Assembly (NCBI RefSeq): GCF_022763305.1
Contig: NZ_JALEGT010000056.1
Location: 1 to 62,787, forward strand
Reading direction: 5' to 3'
Source of the DNA: Marivita sp.
GTDB taxonomy: Bacteria > Pseudomonadota > Alphaproteobacteria > Rhodobacterales > Rhodobacteraceae
Length of the DNA: 62,787 nt
Part shown: piece after piece, positions 53,227 to 62,359 of the stretch
Numbering within the stretch: the first letter of the stretch is position 1
Layout: each line of letters opens with the position of its first letter
Notes under the pieces: generated by a model
The model's input: the letters and a program-made list of their open reading frames with translations, nothing else
What the model was told of the DNA's origin: nothing
The model's database searches: none
Translations under genes and position numbers: made by a program

Positions 53227-54288
53227 TCATTCGGGCAGCAGCACAGGGCCTTTGGCCGCGAACCCCATGCGCACTTCGGTTCCCGGGTCAAGTGGCGTGT
53301 CCACATTGTCGTGCACCGCGAAGACCTGCCCGAATTTGCCGGTCAGCGTATATTCCATGCGCACACCGACATAGGTTGCCTTGGCAACCGTCGCCGGCAC
53401 GCCATCATCGGCGCCGATCACCAGCCGTGAGGGACGAACGGCTATGGTTGCCGCACCCGGTGACAGGCCGCGCGCGGGCAGACTGTGGCGATAGCCCTCG
53501 ATCTCGACGGTGGCCATCTCGCCATCGACCGAAACGATCTCGCAGGACAGCAGGTTCGCCTCACCGATGAAGTCCGCGACGAACCTGTCGTTCGGGGCAT
53601 CGTAAAGCTGGCGCGGAGTGCCCATCTGGGCGATGGCCGCGTTGCGCATGACGACGATCTCATCCGATACGGCCAGCGCCTCTTCCTGATCGTGGGTGAC
53701 GTAGACAACTGTCAGGCCAAGGTCTTTCTGAATCGCTCGGATGTCTTCGCGCACCTGTCTGCGCAGCTTGGCGTCGAGGTTGGACAACGGTTCGTCGAAC
53801 AAGAGCACCTGCGGTTCCAGAACCAGCGCGCGGGCCACGGCAACACGCTGCTGCTGGCCGCCGGAAAGCTCGGACGGCAGGCGGGCATCGAACCCCTTGA
53901 GCCCCACCAGCTCAAGCCCCGCGAGCGCACGGCTGCGGGCCTCGTCTTTGGCGAAACCCGAGAAGGTCAGCCCGTACATGACGTTCTCCAACACCGTCAT
54001 GTGCGGAAAAAGCGCGTAGGACTGAAACACCATCGACACATCCCGGTCCGTCGCCGGTAACTTGGTCACATCACGGTCGCCGATCATGATCCGGCCGGAT
54101 GTCGCCATCTCAAGCCCGGCGATCATGCGCAGCGTCGTGGTTTTGCCACACCCCGACGGGCCCAAGAGCGTCACCAGCTTTCCGGCGTCGACATGGAGGT
54201 CGATGTTGTCGACGGCCCGCACATCTTTGCCGAAGACTTTCGAGACGCCTTCAAAGCGGACCGGTGCGGCCTTGGATTGGATGGTCAT
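53227..54288 (-). CDS. Iron/AEP-type ABC ATP-binding protein (FbpC/PotA-like)
   Basis: A 353-aa ATPase with Walker A GPSGCGKTT, Q-loop VFQSYALFPHMTV, signature LSGGQQQRVAVARAL, Walker B VLLFDEPLSNLD and a C-terminal TOBE domain (residues ~270-345). This class serves importers of Fe3+, putrescine, hexose phosphates (AfuC) and 2-aminoethylphosphonate (PhnT). The substrate cannot be told from the ATPase. It lies 11 bases after the permease gene. Confidence 0.92.
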   Translation of the reverse strand: MTIQSKAAPVRFEGVSKVFGKDVRAVDNIDLHVDAGKLVTLLGPSGCGKTTTLRMIAGLEMATSGRIMIGDRDVTKLPATDRDVSMVFQSYALFPHMTVLENVMYGLTFSGFAKDEARSRALAGLELVGLKGFDARLPSELSGGQQQRVAVARALVLEPQVLLFDEPLSNLDAKLRRQVREDIRAIQKDLGLTVVYVTHDQEEALAVSDEIVVMRNAAIAQMGTPRQLYDAPNDRFVADFIGEANLLSCEIVSVDGEMATVEIEGYRHSLPARGLSPGAATIAVRPSRLVIGADDGVPATVAKATYVGVRMEYTLTGKFGQVFAVHDNVDTPLDPGTEVRMGFAAKGPVLLPE

Positions 54289-54299
54289 CTCAGCAACTC

Positions 54300-56516
54300 C
54301 TAGACATTGGTCCGCGACTGGGTCATCCGCCGCCCGATCTGGGTGCGCCCGACAATCAGCTGCATGGCGCCCACAACGGCCAGCATCACGAAGATCAGCG
54401 TGGTGGAATAGGCAATGGCGAGGCCGTAGTCGTTGTTCTCGACCCGTCCGATGATATAGCTGGTCGCCATGTCATATTCGGCAGAAACAAGGAAGATCAC
54501 CGCCGAAATCGCGGTCATCGCCCGGACGAAGCTGTAGACCAGCGCGGCAAGGATGGCGGGCCGCAGGAGCGGCAGGATGATCCGCCGGAAGGTCTGCCAC
54601 GAGTTTGCCCCCAAAGTGAGCGAGGACTCGTCAAGGCTTCGATCCAGCTGCGACATGGATGCGATCCCCGCTCGCACGCCCACCGGCATGTTGCGGAAGA
54701 TGAAGCTGATCACGAGGATCACGCCGGTTCCAGTGATCTCGATTGGTGGGACGTTGAAAGCGAGGATGTAGCTCACGCCAATCACGGTGCCGGGGATGGC
54801 AAAGGACAGCATTGTCCCGAATTCGAACGCGTTTTTGCCAGCAAAGCTTTGACGCGTCAGCAGATAGGCCGTCACAAGACCCACCGCCGCCGTCAGCGGG
54901 GCCGCAATCGCGGCGATGGTGATGGTGGTCCAGAAGCTGTCCCACGCAGCGCCGGTCCAGCGGATGCCTTCCTCTTCGAACCGGACGGAGAACGCGGTGA
55001 CGTAGTGCTTGAAGGTGAGTGAGTTGTTGACGCCCCACAACTCGACCACGCTGCCATAGACGATCATCGCATAAACCGCAGCGGTGAACAGCGCCCAACC
55101 AAGGGCGACGATCATGACCGGGATGGCCAGCCCCTTCGGCATCAAGGGATGCACACCGGAATCCCCCTTGCCGGTGACCGTGGTATAGCTTTTCTTCCCG
55201 AGCCACATCCGCTGGGCGTAGAAGGCCGAGAGAGTGAAAAACAGCAGAACGATCGCCAGAACGGCGGCGCGGCCCTGATCGTACTGCGCGCCGACGATGG
55301 CGAAGAAGATCTCGGTCGAGAGCACGTCGAAATTGCCGCCCAGAACCAGAGGATTTCCGAAATCGGCCATGCTTTCGATGAAGCCCAGCAGGAACGCATT
55401 GGCGAGACCGGGTCGCATCAGCGGCAAGGAGACCGTCCTGAAAGTCTGCCACCGGTTCGCCCGCAAGGTCTGCGCCGCCTCCTCCATCGACGGGGATACC
55501 CCTTCGACCACGCCGATCAGCACTAGAAACGCGATAGGGGTAAAGGCAAGGGTCTGCGCGATCAGCACGCCGGGCATGCCGTAGAGCCATCGTGTGGGTT
55601 GCAGACCAAAGAGGTCCGCGACGAACTGGGTCACGGTGCCAGACAGGCCGAACAGCAGGATCAGTGCGAGGCCAATGACAAAGGGCGGCGTGATGATGGG
55701 CAGAACCGTCAACGCGCGCAGAGCGCGCTTGTAGCGAAAGCCCGAGCGGGTCACGACGAGGGCAAACGCCAGACCGAGCGCGGTCGTGATGAACCCAACC
55801 ATGATGGCAAGAAAAAGCGAATTCCATGCCGCGCCACAGCGTGCGCCCCACAGGCACCCCAGTCCCCAAAGGCGGTCGTCAAAGAACTTGGCAAAGAACA
55901 CCGAAATGGAATAGGCGCCGTCCTCGGTGACGAAGGCGGCAAAGAGCATTTTCGCGATGGGAAAGAACACGAAGGCGGTGACGATTGTGATCACGCCACC
56001 AATTGCGCTGACCACGAAGACGTCGCCATTGATCGCGCCGCGCGCGGCGATGCCCTGGGTCATCAGGAACAGAAAAGCGGTGGCGCAGATCATTGCGCCG
56101 TAGCCCATGCCGAACTGGCGCAGGCGGATGTCGCCAAAGACGGCAGCCAGCCAATCGTAGTTGAAGCCGCGAATGCCGATCGAGAATCCTTGCGCGATCA
56201 ACCAGCCGAAACCCAACGCCCCTGACAGGATCAGGACACGGGAATAGAGCGGATCAGACTTGACGCGGCCCAGCACCAGAAGCGGCAAGGCCAGCGGGAT
56301 GAGAAGTGGTGCCAGCCAAATCTTTTCGCCCTGCCCGATCAGAAACGCCGCAGGCGCGTAATCCTCGCCGAACGGATAGCCGTCAAGCAGCCAGTCGAAC
56401 GACCAAAGCCCCCCCTCCACCATGTACCACGGCAGAAGGCAGTAGCCGACCCACCCGGCGACGATCCAGAAGATCAATACCGGGTGGGAGGTCTTATCAG
56501 TCGTCGAGACGCGCAC
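54300..56516 (-). CDS. Fused iron/AEP-type ABC permease (FbpB-like)
   Basis: A 738-aa membrane protein with two permease units in one chain: the first EAA loop is EEAAQTLRANRWQTFRTVSLPLMRPG near residue 350 and the second DESSLTLGANSWQTFRRIILPLLRPA near residue 640, with at least a dozen helices. FbpB and AfuB permeases have this double form, whereas PhnU/PhnV are separate. The start is GTG at 56516, immediately after the binding-protein stop with no spacer. An extended N-terminal part of about 170 residues carries additional helices. Confidence 0.9.
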   Translation of the reverse strand: MRVSTTDKTSHPVLIFWIVAGWVGYCLLPWYMVEGGLWSFDWLLDGYPFGEDYAPAAFLIGQGEKIWLAPLLIPLALPLLVLGRVKSDPLYSRVLILSGALGFGWLIAQGFSIGIRGFNYDWLAAVFGDIRLRQFGMGYGAMICATAFLFLMTQGIAARGAINGDVFVVSAIGGVITIVTAFVFFPIAKMLFAAFVTEDGAYSISVFFAKFFDDRLWGLGCLWGARCGAAWNSLFLAIMVGFITTALGLAFALVVTRSGFRYKRALRALTVLPIITPPFVIGLALILLFGLSGTVTQFVADLFGLQPTRWLYGMPGVLIAQTLAFTPIAFLVLIGVVEGVSPSMEEAAQTLRANRWQTFRTVSLPLMRPGLANAFLLGFIESMADFGNPLVLGGNFDVLSTEIFFAIVGAQYDQGRAAVLAIVLLFFTLSAFYAQRMWLGKKSYTTVTGKGDSGVHPLMPKGLAIPVMIVALGWALFTAAVYAMIVYGSVVELWGVNNSLTFKHYVTAFSVRFEEEGIRWTGAAWDSFWTTITIAAIAAPLTAAVGLVTAYLLTRQSFAGKNAFEFGTMLSFAIPGTVIGVSYILAFNVPPIEITGTGVILVISFIFRNMPVGVRAGIASMSQLDRSLDESSLTLGANSWQTFRRIILPLLRPAILAALVYSFVRAMTAISAVIFLVSAEYDMATSYIIGRVENNDYGLAIAYSTTLIFVMLAVVGAMQLIVGRTQIGRRMTQSRTNV

Positions 56517-57542
56517 TTACTGCGGCAGGGTCGAGACGTCTTCGTCCCACTTCTGCAACAGACGCTTGCGCTCGTCAGACGATCCATACTTCTTGAAATC
56601 GTAGTCGATCAGCTTGATCGTCGACATGTCCGGCGCGCTGTCCGACGTCTGTGCGCCCTTGTTGGACGGAACCTGGAACGCGTTGACCTGAAGCGCGAGG
56701 TTTTGAGCCTCGGCGCTCAGCGCCCAGTCGTAGAACTTCTTGGCTTCGTCCTCGTTACGAGCGCCGTCGATGATCGACATGGAGCCGATCTCGTAGCCCG
56801 TACCCTCACAGGGGGCCACGACCTTGATCGGGAAACCCGCAACGGCCTGCGCTACGGCATCATGCATGAAGACAATGCCGATTGTGCTCTCACCGCGACC
56901 GGCCGCCTTGATCGGGGCTGACCCGGATTTGGTGTACTGGTTGATGTTGGCGTGCAGGCCCTTCATGAATTCGAAGCCGTCATCCTCACCGAAGATTTGC
57001 ACCATGGATGCTAGCGTGGTGTACGCGGTGCCGGACGAATTCGGGTTCGCCATCTGGACATGGCCCTTGTATTCGGGCTTCAGCAGGTCTTTCCAGCAGC
57101 TCGGCTCCGGCAGGTTGTTCGCGGCCAGAAGCTCGGTATTGTAACCATAGCCCAGCGCGCCGGAATAGATGCCGATGGTCCGGTTGCCTGCACTTTCGGC
57201 CTGCGAAATGGCCCAATCATGCAGCTGATCCCGCATCGGGGAGACGTATTCCATCGTCAAGCCTTCTTCCGCCGCTTGCAGGTGCGGGTCTCCGGTGCCG
57301 CCCCACCAGACGTCGCCTTTGGGGTTGGACGCTTCGGCACGGATTTGTGCAAAGGTCTCGCCCGAGGACTTGCGGGTCATATTCACGTCAATGCCGGTCG
57401 CGTCTTCAAAACCGCGCGCCATGAGCTGACACCATTCCTCCTGTGCAGAGCAATAGAGCGTGAGTTTCTCCGCTTGCGCTGCGGACATGGTCGCCGCAAG
57501 CGTGACCATCGCCCCGAGCGCCGTTGCCGTGATTTTCTTCAT
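56517..57542 (-). CDS. Iron/AfuA/AEP-type periplasmic binding protein
   Basis: A 341-aa secreted protein with a 23-residue Sec signal (AATMSAAQAEKLTLY). The family pattern WWGGTGDPHLQAAEEG and MANPNSSGTAYTTLAS is clear. The adjacent tyrosine pair that binds Fe3+ in FbpA is not obvious (the region reads GTGYEIGS), so iron is not the favoured ligand. AfuA, a hexose-phosphate binder, and aminoethylphosphonate binders belong to the same class. GGGAGGAACC precedes the ATG. Divergent from the DeoR gene. Confidence 0.88.
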   Translation of the reverse strand: MKKITATALGAMVTLAATMSAAQAEKLTLYCSAQEEWCQLMARGFEDATGIDVNMTRKSSGETFAQIRAEASNPKGDVWWGGTGDPHLQAAEEGLTMEYVSPMRDQLHDWAISQAESAGNRTIGIYSGALGYGYNTELLAANNLPEPSCWKDLLKPEYKGHVQMANPNSSGTAYTTLASMVQIFGEDDGFEFMKGLHANINQYTKSGSAPIKAAGRGESTIGIVFMHDAVAQAVAGFPIKVVAPCEGTGYEIGSMSIIDGARNEDEAKKFYDWALSAEAQNLALQVNAFQVPSNKGAQTSDSAPDMSTIKLIDYDFKKYGSSDERKRLLQKWDEDVSTLPQ

Positions 57543-58028
57543 TTTGGTTCCTCCCATTGAGTTCAGCTGTTCCGGGTTTCCCGGTTCTTTTTTGCTTGCC
57601 CGACTTTTGCGGATTTTCGCATGCCCTCGATCATTTCGAATGTTTCGTGCGTGTCACCATGTTCCCGAAGACGCTTCGAACGCCGTTTTTCGTCGATCGG
57701 GTCGGCCGCCTGCTGGTGCAGATATTGCTCCGCGAGCCAACCCTTTGAGCCTGACGGGGACCGGTGGCGCGAACGCCAGTTCCAACCCTGTTCGGATCAC
57801 CGGATTCGACCACAAAACAAGCAACGCCGCCGCGGCTGGATGTGCGGCAGCGATGATCATGCCTGTTTGTCCGAGACAGCGAAGTGCAGAAGCATAATTG
57901 TCGATGGACCTTTAAAATGGTGGTCTGTGGAAGATTTTGACCACTCCACCGAGGCCAATGCAACAAAAATAATTGCAAAATGCCGGAAAGACCACAAAAC
58001 TGGTCTGGAACTCGAGTCGGGGCGATGG
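57543..58028. promoter_or_regulatory. Divergent region with repeated GACCAC words
   Basis: A 486-base gap without a credible gene, although the deoR frame stays open leftwards by chance. The word GACCACAAAAC occurs twice in direct orientation (57808-57818, 57990-58000), and an inverted pair GTGGTC (57920-57925)/GACCAC (57939-57944) lies between. Such repeated words are what a DeoR-family operator region would look like; control of both flanking operons is inferred. Confidence 0.5.
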
Positions 58029-58844
58029 ATGTCGAACACGGAAACGCTGGACGTCAGTGCTGAAAAAAGCCGAGATCGGCTCAAGAAATCCGACCGTCGA
58101 CAGCAAATCCTGTTGGAGTTGAAGCTCCGACCGCATGTGCGGATCAGCGATCTGGCGCGCCGGTTCAACGTGTCTACCGAAACGGTGCGGCGTGACCTCG
58201 ATGCGCTCTCCTCTGACGGGTTGATCGCCCGGGCGCATGGCGGCGCATCGGCACCTGCGCAGGGGCATTATCCCGGCCTCGATGAACGCACCAACGCTCG
58301 GGTCGACGAACGCGAACGCATCGGATTCAGAGCGGCCGAACTGGTGAAGGACGGTGAAACCGTCATGATCGATTCCGGGTCGACCACAATCCAGTTGGCA
58401 CGCGCCCTCGCGTTTCGCGGCACGCATTGCACGGTGATCACGAATTCGATCCCGGTTGCGATGACGCTCGGCCATGGTGCGCCCGAAGTGCTGTTATGTC
58501 CCGGTGAATACCTTGCGGCGGAATCTGCCCTGATCGGGACCGAAACGCTGGAATTTCTCGCGCGGTTCAATGTGGATCGCTGCTTGATCGGTGCATCAGG
58601 CCTGTCGGCCGAAGGACCATCGGAAACGGTGCGCGGCTTTGCTGCGGTCAAGCGCATGATGCTGAGCCGCGCGACCAAACGGCATCTTCTGATCGACTCG
58701 AGCAAATTCGGTCAGAAGGGACTGGCCCATGTGGGCGACATGTCAGATCTGAACTCCATCGTTGTGGATGCAGCCCCCAAGGGCGGGCTTCGGGCAGCGC
58801 TGGATCAGGCAGATGTCGAGGTGATCGTCGCCCGGAACGCGTGA
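58029..58844 (+). CDS. DeoR/GlpR-family transcriptional regulator
   Basis: A 271-aa regulator. DeoR-type HTH at residues ~20-75 (SDRRQQILLELKLRPHVRIS and STETVRRDLDALSSDGLIARAHGGA), then the DeoRC sensor domain with VMIDSGSTTIQLARAL, VITNSIPVAMTLG and a C-terminal DSSKFGQKGLAHVG. These sensors bind phosphorylated sugars or polyols such as glycerol 3-phosphate. ATG 58029 was chosen to match family length; the frame is open further upstream. It lies 52 bases before phnD and divergent from the iron-type ABC operon, so it may control both. Confidence 0.9.
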   Translation: MSNTETLDVSAEKSRDRLKKSDRRQQILLELKLRPHVRISDLARRFNVSTETVRRDLDALSSDGLIARAHGGASAPAQGHYPGLDERTNARVDERERIGFRAAELVKDGETVMIDSGSTTIQLARALAFRGTHCTVITNSIPVAMTLGHGAPEVLLCPGEYLAAESALIGTETLEFLARFNVDRCLIGASGLSAEGPSETVRGFAAVKRMMLSRATKRHLLIDSSKFGQKGLAHVGDMSDLNSIVVDAAPKGGLRAALDQADVEVIVARNA

Positions 58845-58896
58845 GAGTCAGTGAAATTCAAAGCGGCGCAGAACGTCGCATCATAGGGAGGAAAAC

Positions 58897-59871
58897 ATGA
58901 AAGTGGATATCAAACTCTTGTTGAGCGCATCGGCCATTGCGTTGATGTCGTTCGGCACAACCGCGTCGGCCCAAGACTGTCCGCGTGGCGATTTGGACGA
59001 ACGCTTCTGCGACGTCGACGGCGATCTGCTGGCGGATACGCCGACCGATCCGGCTGACCTTGTCGACCCGGACACGCTCATCTTTGCCTATACCCCGGTC
59101 GAAGACCCGGCGGTCTACAAGGAAGCCTGGTCGGATTTCCTGACACATCTGGAGAATGAGACCGGCAAGTCAGTCGTCTTCTTCCCGGTTCAGAACAATG
59201 CTGCGCAGATCGAGGCGATGCGGTCGGGCCGTCTGCACATCGCGGGCTTCAACACCGGGTCCAACCCGCTTGCCGTGAACTGCGCAGGCTTCAACCCGTT
59301 CACGATCATGGCGTCTGAAGATGGCAATTTCGGTTACGAGATGGAGATCATCACCTATCCCGGCTCCGGCATCACATCGCCCGCCGACATCAAGGGCAAG
59401 CAGCTGGCGTTCACCTCACCCACATCCAACTCCGGCTTCAAGGCCCCTTCGGCAATCCTGAAGGCGGAATTCGGGCTCGAAGCGGAAAAGGATTTCGAAC
59501 CGGTTTTCTCGGGCAAGCATGACAACTCGATCCTCGGTGTTGCCAACAAGGACTACCCCGCCGCAGCGATTGCCAACTCGGTGATGAGCCGGATGATCGA
59601 ACGCGAGGTGATTTCGGCGGATCAGGTGACGTCGATCTACAAGTCGCAGACCTTCCCCACGACCGGGTTCGGCACGGCGCACAACCTGACACCCGAACTG
59701 AAAGAGAAGATCAAGAACGCGTTCTTCAATTTCGAATGGGAAGGCACCACGCTCAAGGCCGAGTTCGAGAAATCGAACGAAGGTCAGTTCCTGCCGATGA
59801 CCTACAAGGAATTCTGGGATGTGATCCGCAAGATCGATGCAGCCAACGGCGTTTCCTACGCTTGCGAATAA
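58897..59871 (+). CDS. phnD: Phosphonate-type ABC binding protein
   Basis: A 324-aa secreted protein with a signal of about 25 residues ending ASAQD. PhnD features include LIFAYTPVEDPAVYKEAW, QNNAAQIEAMRSGRLHIAGF and the phosphonate-pocket type segment SPTSNSGFKAPSAILK. Two cysteines just after the signal (DCPRG, RFCDVDGD) may form a disulfide. AGGGAGG precedes the ATG. Ligands of the family are phosphonates, phosphite or small phosphate esters; which one is open. Confidence 0.92.
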   Translation: MKVDIKLLLSASAIALMSFGTTASAQDCPRGDLDERFCDVDGDLLADTPTDPADLVDPDTLIFAYTPVEDPAVYKEAWSDFLTHLENETGKSVVFFPVQNNAAQIEAMRSGRLHIAGFNTGSNPLAVNCAGFNPFTIMASEDGNFGYEMEIITYPGSGITSPADIKGKQLAFTSPTSNSGFKAPSAILKAEFGLEAEKDFEPVFSGKHDNSILGVANKDYPAAAIANSVMSRMIEREVISADQVTSIYKSQTFPTTGFGTAHNLTPELKEKIKNAFFNFEWEGTTLKAEFEKSNEGQFLPMTYKEFWDVIRKIDAANGVSYACE

Positions 59872-59887
59872 ATCTCTGATCTTCCGA

Positions 59888-59914
59888 TTGGCAGGCCTGT
59901 CACAGGCCTGCCAA
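59888..59914 (+). terminator. Perfect hairpin between phnD and phnC
   Basis: Twelve-bp perfect stem TTGGCAGGCCTG (59888-59899)/CAGGCCTGCCAA (59903-59914) with a 3-base loop, 16 bases after the phnD stop. No T-run follows, so it likely stabilises the phnD mRNA end or attenuates downstream genes and does not end transcription completely. Confidence 0.65.
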
Positions 59915-59937
59915 GAACCCCGAACTAGGGTCGTTTC

Positions 59938-60732
59938 ATGCTGCGCCTTCAAAAGCTTACGAAAACATACAAGACCGGAGACCAAGCGCTCAAAGCGATT
60001 GATCTCGAGGTTCCAGCTGGTCAGGTTCTGGCCCTGATCGGGCCATCCGGCGCGGGCAAGTCGACGATGATCCGTTGCATCAACCGTCTGGTGGAACCCT
60101 CCGGCGGCGCGGTCCTGCTGGACGACACCGACCTGACAAAGCTTGGCTCCAGTGCCCTGCGCCGCGCCCGCCGCGAGATGGGGATGATCTTTCAAGAATA
60201 CGCCTTGGTCGAACGCCTGACCGTGATGGAGAACGTGCTCTCCGGTCGGTTGGGCTATGTCGGCTTCTGGCGCAGTTTCCTGCGGCGCTATCCGCAATCC
60301 GACGTGGACGAGGCATTTCGCCTTCTGGACCGTGTCGGGCTTTTGCATTTGGCAGACAAACGCGCCGACGAACTGTCGGGTGGTCAGCGTCAGCGCGTGG
60401 GCATTTGCCGGGCGTTGATCCAGAATCCGAAGCTTTTGCTGGTGGACGAACCAACGGCATCGCTCGATCCCAAGACCAGCCGCCAGATCATGCGCCTCAT
60501 CACCGAGCTGTGCCGCGAACGGGGGTTGGCGGCCATCATCAACATTCATGACGTGGCCCTCGCCCAAATGTTCGTCCCGCGCATCGTTGGCCTTCGCTTT
60601 GGCGAAATCGTGTTCGATGGCGCCCCCGCCGCGCTCACGCCAGAGAAACTGACCGAAATCTACGGTGAGGAAGACTGGGAAGCGACGATCGAAGCTGTTG
60701 AAGACGAAGACGATGTCGAGGCTGCGGAATGA
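59938..60732 (+). CDS. phnC: Phosphonate-type ABC ATP-binding protein
   Basis: A 264-aa ATPase with Walker [11 protein letters not shown]-loop [13 protein letters not shown], the PhnC-typical block [20 protein letters not shown], signature [15 protein letters not shown] and Walker [12 protein letters not shown]. An acidic tail ([10 protein letters not shown]) closes the protein. Its stop overlaps the first permease gene by ATGA. Confidence 0.93.
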   Translation: MLRLQKLTKTYKTGDQALKAIDLEVPAGQVLALIGPSGAGKSTMIRCINRLVEPSGGAVLLDDTDLTKLGSSALRRARREMGMIFQEYALVERLTVMENVLSGRLGYVGFWRSFLRRYPQSDVDEAFRLLDRVGLLHLADKRADELSGGQRQRVGICRALIQNPKLLLVDEPTASLDPKTSRQIMRLITELCRERGLAAIINIHDVALAQMFVPRIVGLRFGEIVFDGAPAALTPEKLTEIYGEEDWEATIEAVEDEDDVEAAE

Positions 60733-61544
60733 GCCATCGTGAACTTGACGACATGCTGGGCACAAAATGGCGCAAGCCGCATTTTGTCACGAATCCCGCA
60801 TTGAGATGGAGCCTGATTGTGGGTTTCCTCGCATATTTGGTTGCCGCATTCATGACCATCGAAGTCGATTGGGGGCGGGTCTACGAAGGTCTGGACCGGG
60901 GGTGGCAGTTCATACTGGCCTTCACCAAACCCGACTTCGTCAGCCGCGCGGGAGACATCTGGGAAGGCCTGCTGGAAAGCATCGTGATGACCGTGGCCGC
61001 GTCCGTTGTCGGCATCCTGATTTCGATCCCGATCGGCTTGGGGGCCGCGCGCAACATCGCACCGCTGCCAGTCTATGTGGTTTGCCGTGGCATCGTTGCG
61101 ATCAGTCGCGCGTTGCAAGAGATCATTGTCGCGATCCTTCTTGTTGCGATTTTCGGCTTTGGCCCCTTGGCGGGGTTCCTGACACTGTCCTTTGCAACAA
61201 TCGGATTTCTGTCAAAGCTCTTGGCAGAAGACATTGAATCGATGGACAGGGTCCAGGCCGAGGCGATCAGGGCGTCGGGCGCAAGATGGATGCAGTGGAT
61301 CAATTACGGCGTACAGCCTCAGGTCATGCCGCGCCTTGTCGGACTGTCAATGTACCGGATCGACATCAATTTTCGCGAAAGCGCGATTCTGGGCCTGGTC
61401 GGGGCTGGCGGGATCGGTGCGACGCTCAACACGGCATTCGACCGCTACGAGTATGACACCGCAGCGGCCATTCTTATCCTGATCATCGGGATTGTCATGG
61501 CGTTGGAATATCTGTCCGGCATCATCCGCGCGAGGGTCCAGTAA
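60729..61544 (+). CDS. phnE: Phosphonate-type ABC permease, first copy
   Basis: A 271-aa membrane protein of the PhnE family with about six helices. The EAA-type loop is [29 protein letters not shown] and is followed by the family motif [25 protein letters not shown]. Coupled to phnC by ATGA and to the second permease by TAATG. Confidence 0.93.
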   Translation: MSHRELDDMLGTKWRKPHFVTNPALRWSLIVGFLAYLVAAFMTIEVDWGRVYEGLDRGWQFILAFTKPDFVSRAGDIWEGLLESIVMTVAASVVGILISIPIGLGAARNIAPLPVYVVCRGIVAISRALQEIIVAILLVAIFGFGPLAGFLTLSFATIGFLSKLLAEDIESMDRVQAEAIRASGARWMQWINYGVQPQVMPRLVGLSMYRIDINFRESAILGLVGAGGIGATLNTAFDRYEYDTAAAILILIIGIVMALEYLSGIIRARVQ

Positions 61545-62359
61545 TGCCCGTGCTCGAAAAAGACGGCGCGCAGATCTGGCGTCGGCACACGCTGCCCCAG
61601 CGGCTGATCCGCTGGTTTGGCTGGCTCTTGGGGCTCATGGTCTTCGCCGTGTGTTGGCAAATCATCTCGGACTCCACCACATGGTTCTTCGTCTGGGATG
61701 CCCCGCGGATCGCCACCGACATCTGGACCCGCGCGACACCACCGCGCTGGGAATACATCACGCAGCTGGGCCGGCCAATCTGGGACACGCTGAACATCGC
61801 AACCTTGGGCACTTTGATCGCTCTCTTCCTCGCAGTGCCTGTCGCGTTCCTGGCGGCGCGCAACACGACACCATCGACCCTGTTCATCCGGCCCGTCGCG
61901 CTGCTGATCATCGTGTCGACCCGGTCGATCAATTCGCTGATCTGGGCGCTCTTGCTGATCGCGATCATTGGCCCCGGTGTGTTTGCGGGAGTGATCGCCA
62001 TTGCGATCCGGTCCATCGGGTTCTGCGCCAAATTGCTGTACGAGGCGATTGAAGAGATCGACCACGCCCAGGTCGGGGCGATCACGGCAACCGGCGCGTC
62101 GCGGTGGCAGGTGATGGCCTATGGTATCGTGCCGCAGATCATGCCCGCCTTTGCCGGGGTGGCCGTCTTCCGCTGGGATATCAACATCCGCGAGTCCACC
62201 GTCCTCGGGTTGGTCGGCGCTGGTGGAATTGGCTTGCAGCTGTCATCGTCACTGAATGTGTTGGCCTGGCCGCAGGTCAGTCTGATCCTGCTTGTGATCC
62301 TTGCCGCGGTCGTCATCAGCGAATGGGTATCGGCCAAGGTACGGGGGGCCATCATTTGA
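61544..62359 (+). CDS. phnE: Phosphonate-type ABC permease, second copy
   Basis: A 271-aa PhnE-family membrane protein of equal length to, but clearly diverged from, the first. It has the loop AQVGAITATGASRWQVMAYGIVPQIMP and [25 protein letters not shown]. Two PhnE proteins forming a heterodimeric pore are common in alphaproteobacterial Phn systems. Its stop overlaps the HAD gene start by one base. Confidence 0.93.
   Translation: MPVLEKDGAQIWRRHTLPQRLIRWFGWLLGLMVFAVCWQIISDSTTWFFVWDAPRIATDIWTRATPPRWEYITQLGRPIWDTLNIATLGTLIALFLAVPVAFLAARNTTPSTLFIRPVALLIIVSTRSINSLIWALLLIAIIGPGVFAGVIAIAIRSIGFCAKLLYEAIEEIDHAQVGAITATGASRWQVMAYGIVPQIMPAFAGVAVFRWDINIRESTVLGLVGAGGIGLQLSSSLNVLAWPQVSLILLVILAAVVISEWVSAKVRGAII

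Noticed and set aside
56517-57542. Naming the iron-type binding protein as a ferric transporter (FbpA)
   Set aside because: The class is right, but the paired tyrosines of ferric binding are not evident and the neighbours are phosphatase-fold proteins, so iron is not asserted.
57621-58028. N-terminal extension of the DeoR protein
   Set aside because: The frame is open, but the extra 136 residues are Cys/Arg/Trp-rich, unlike any DeoR protein, and overlap the repeated operator-like words. ATG 58029 gives the standard length.
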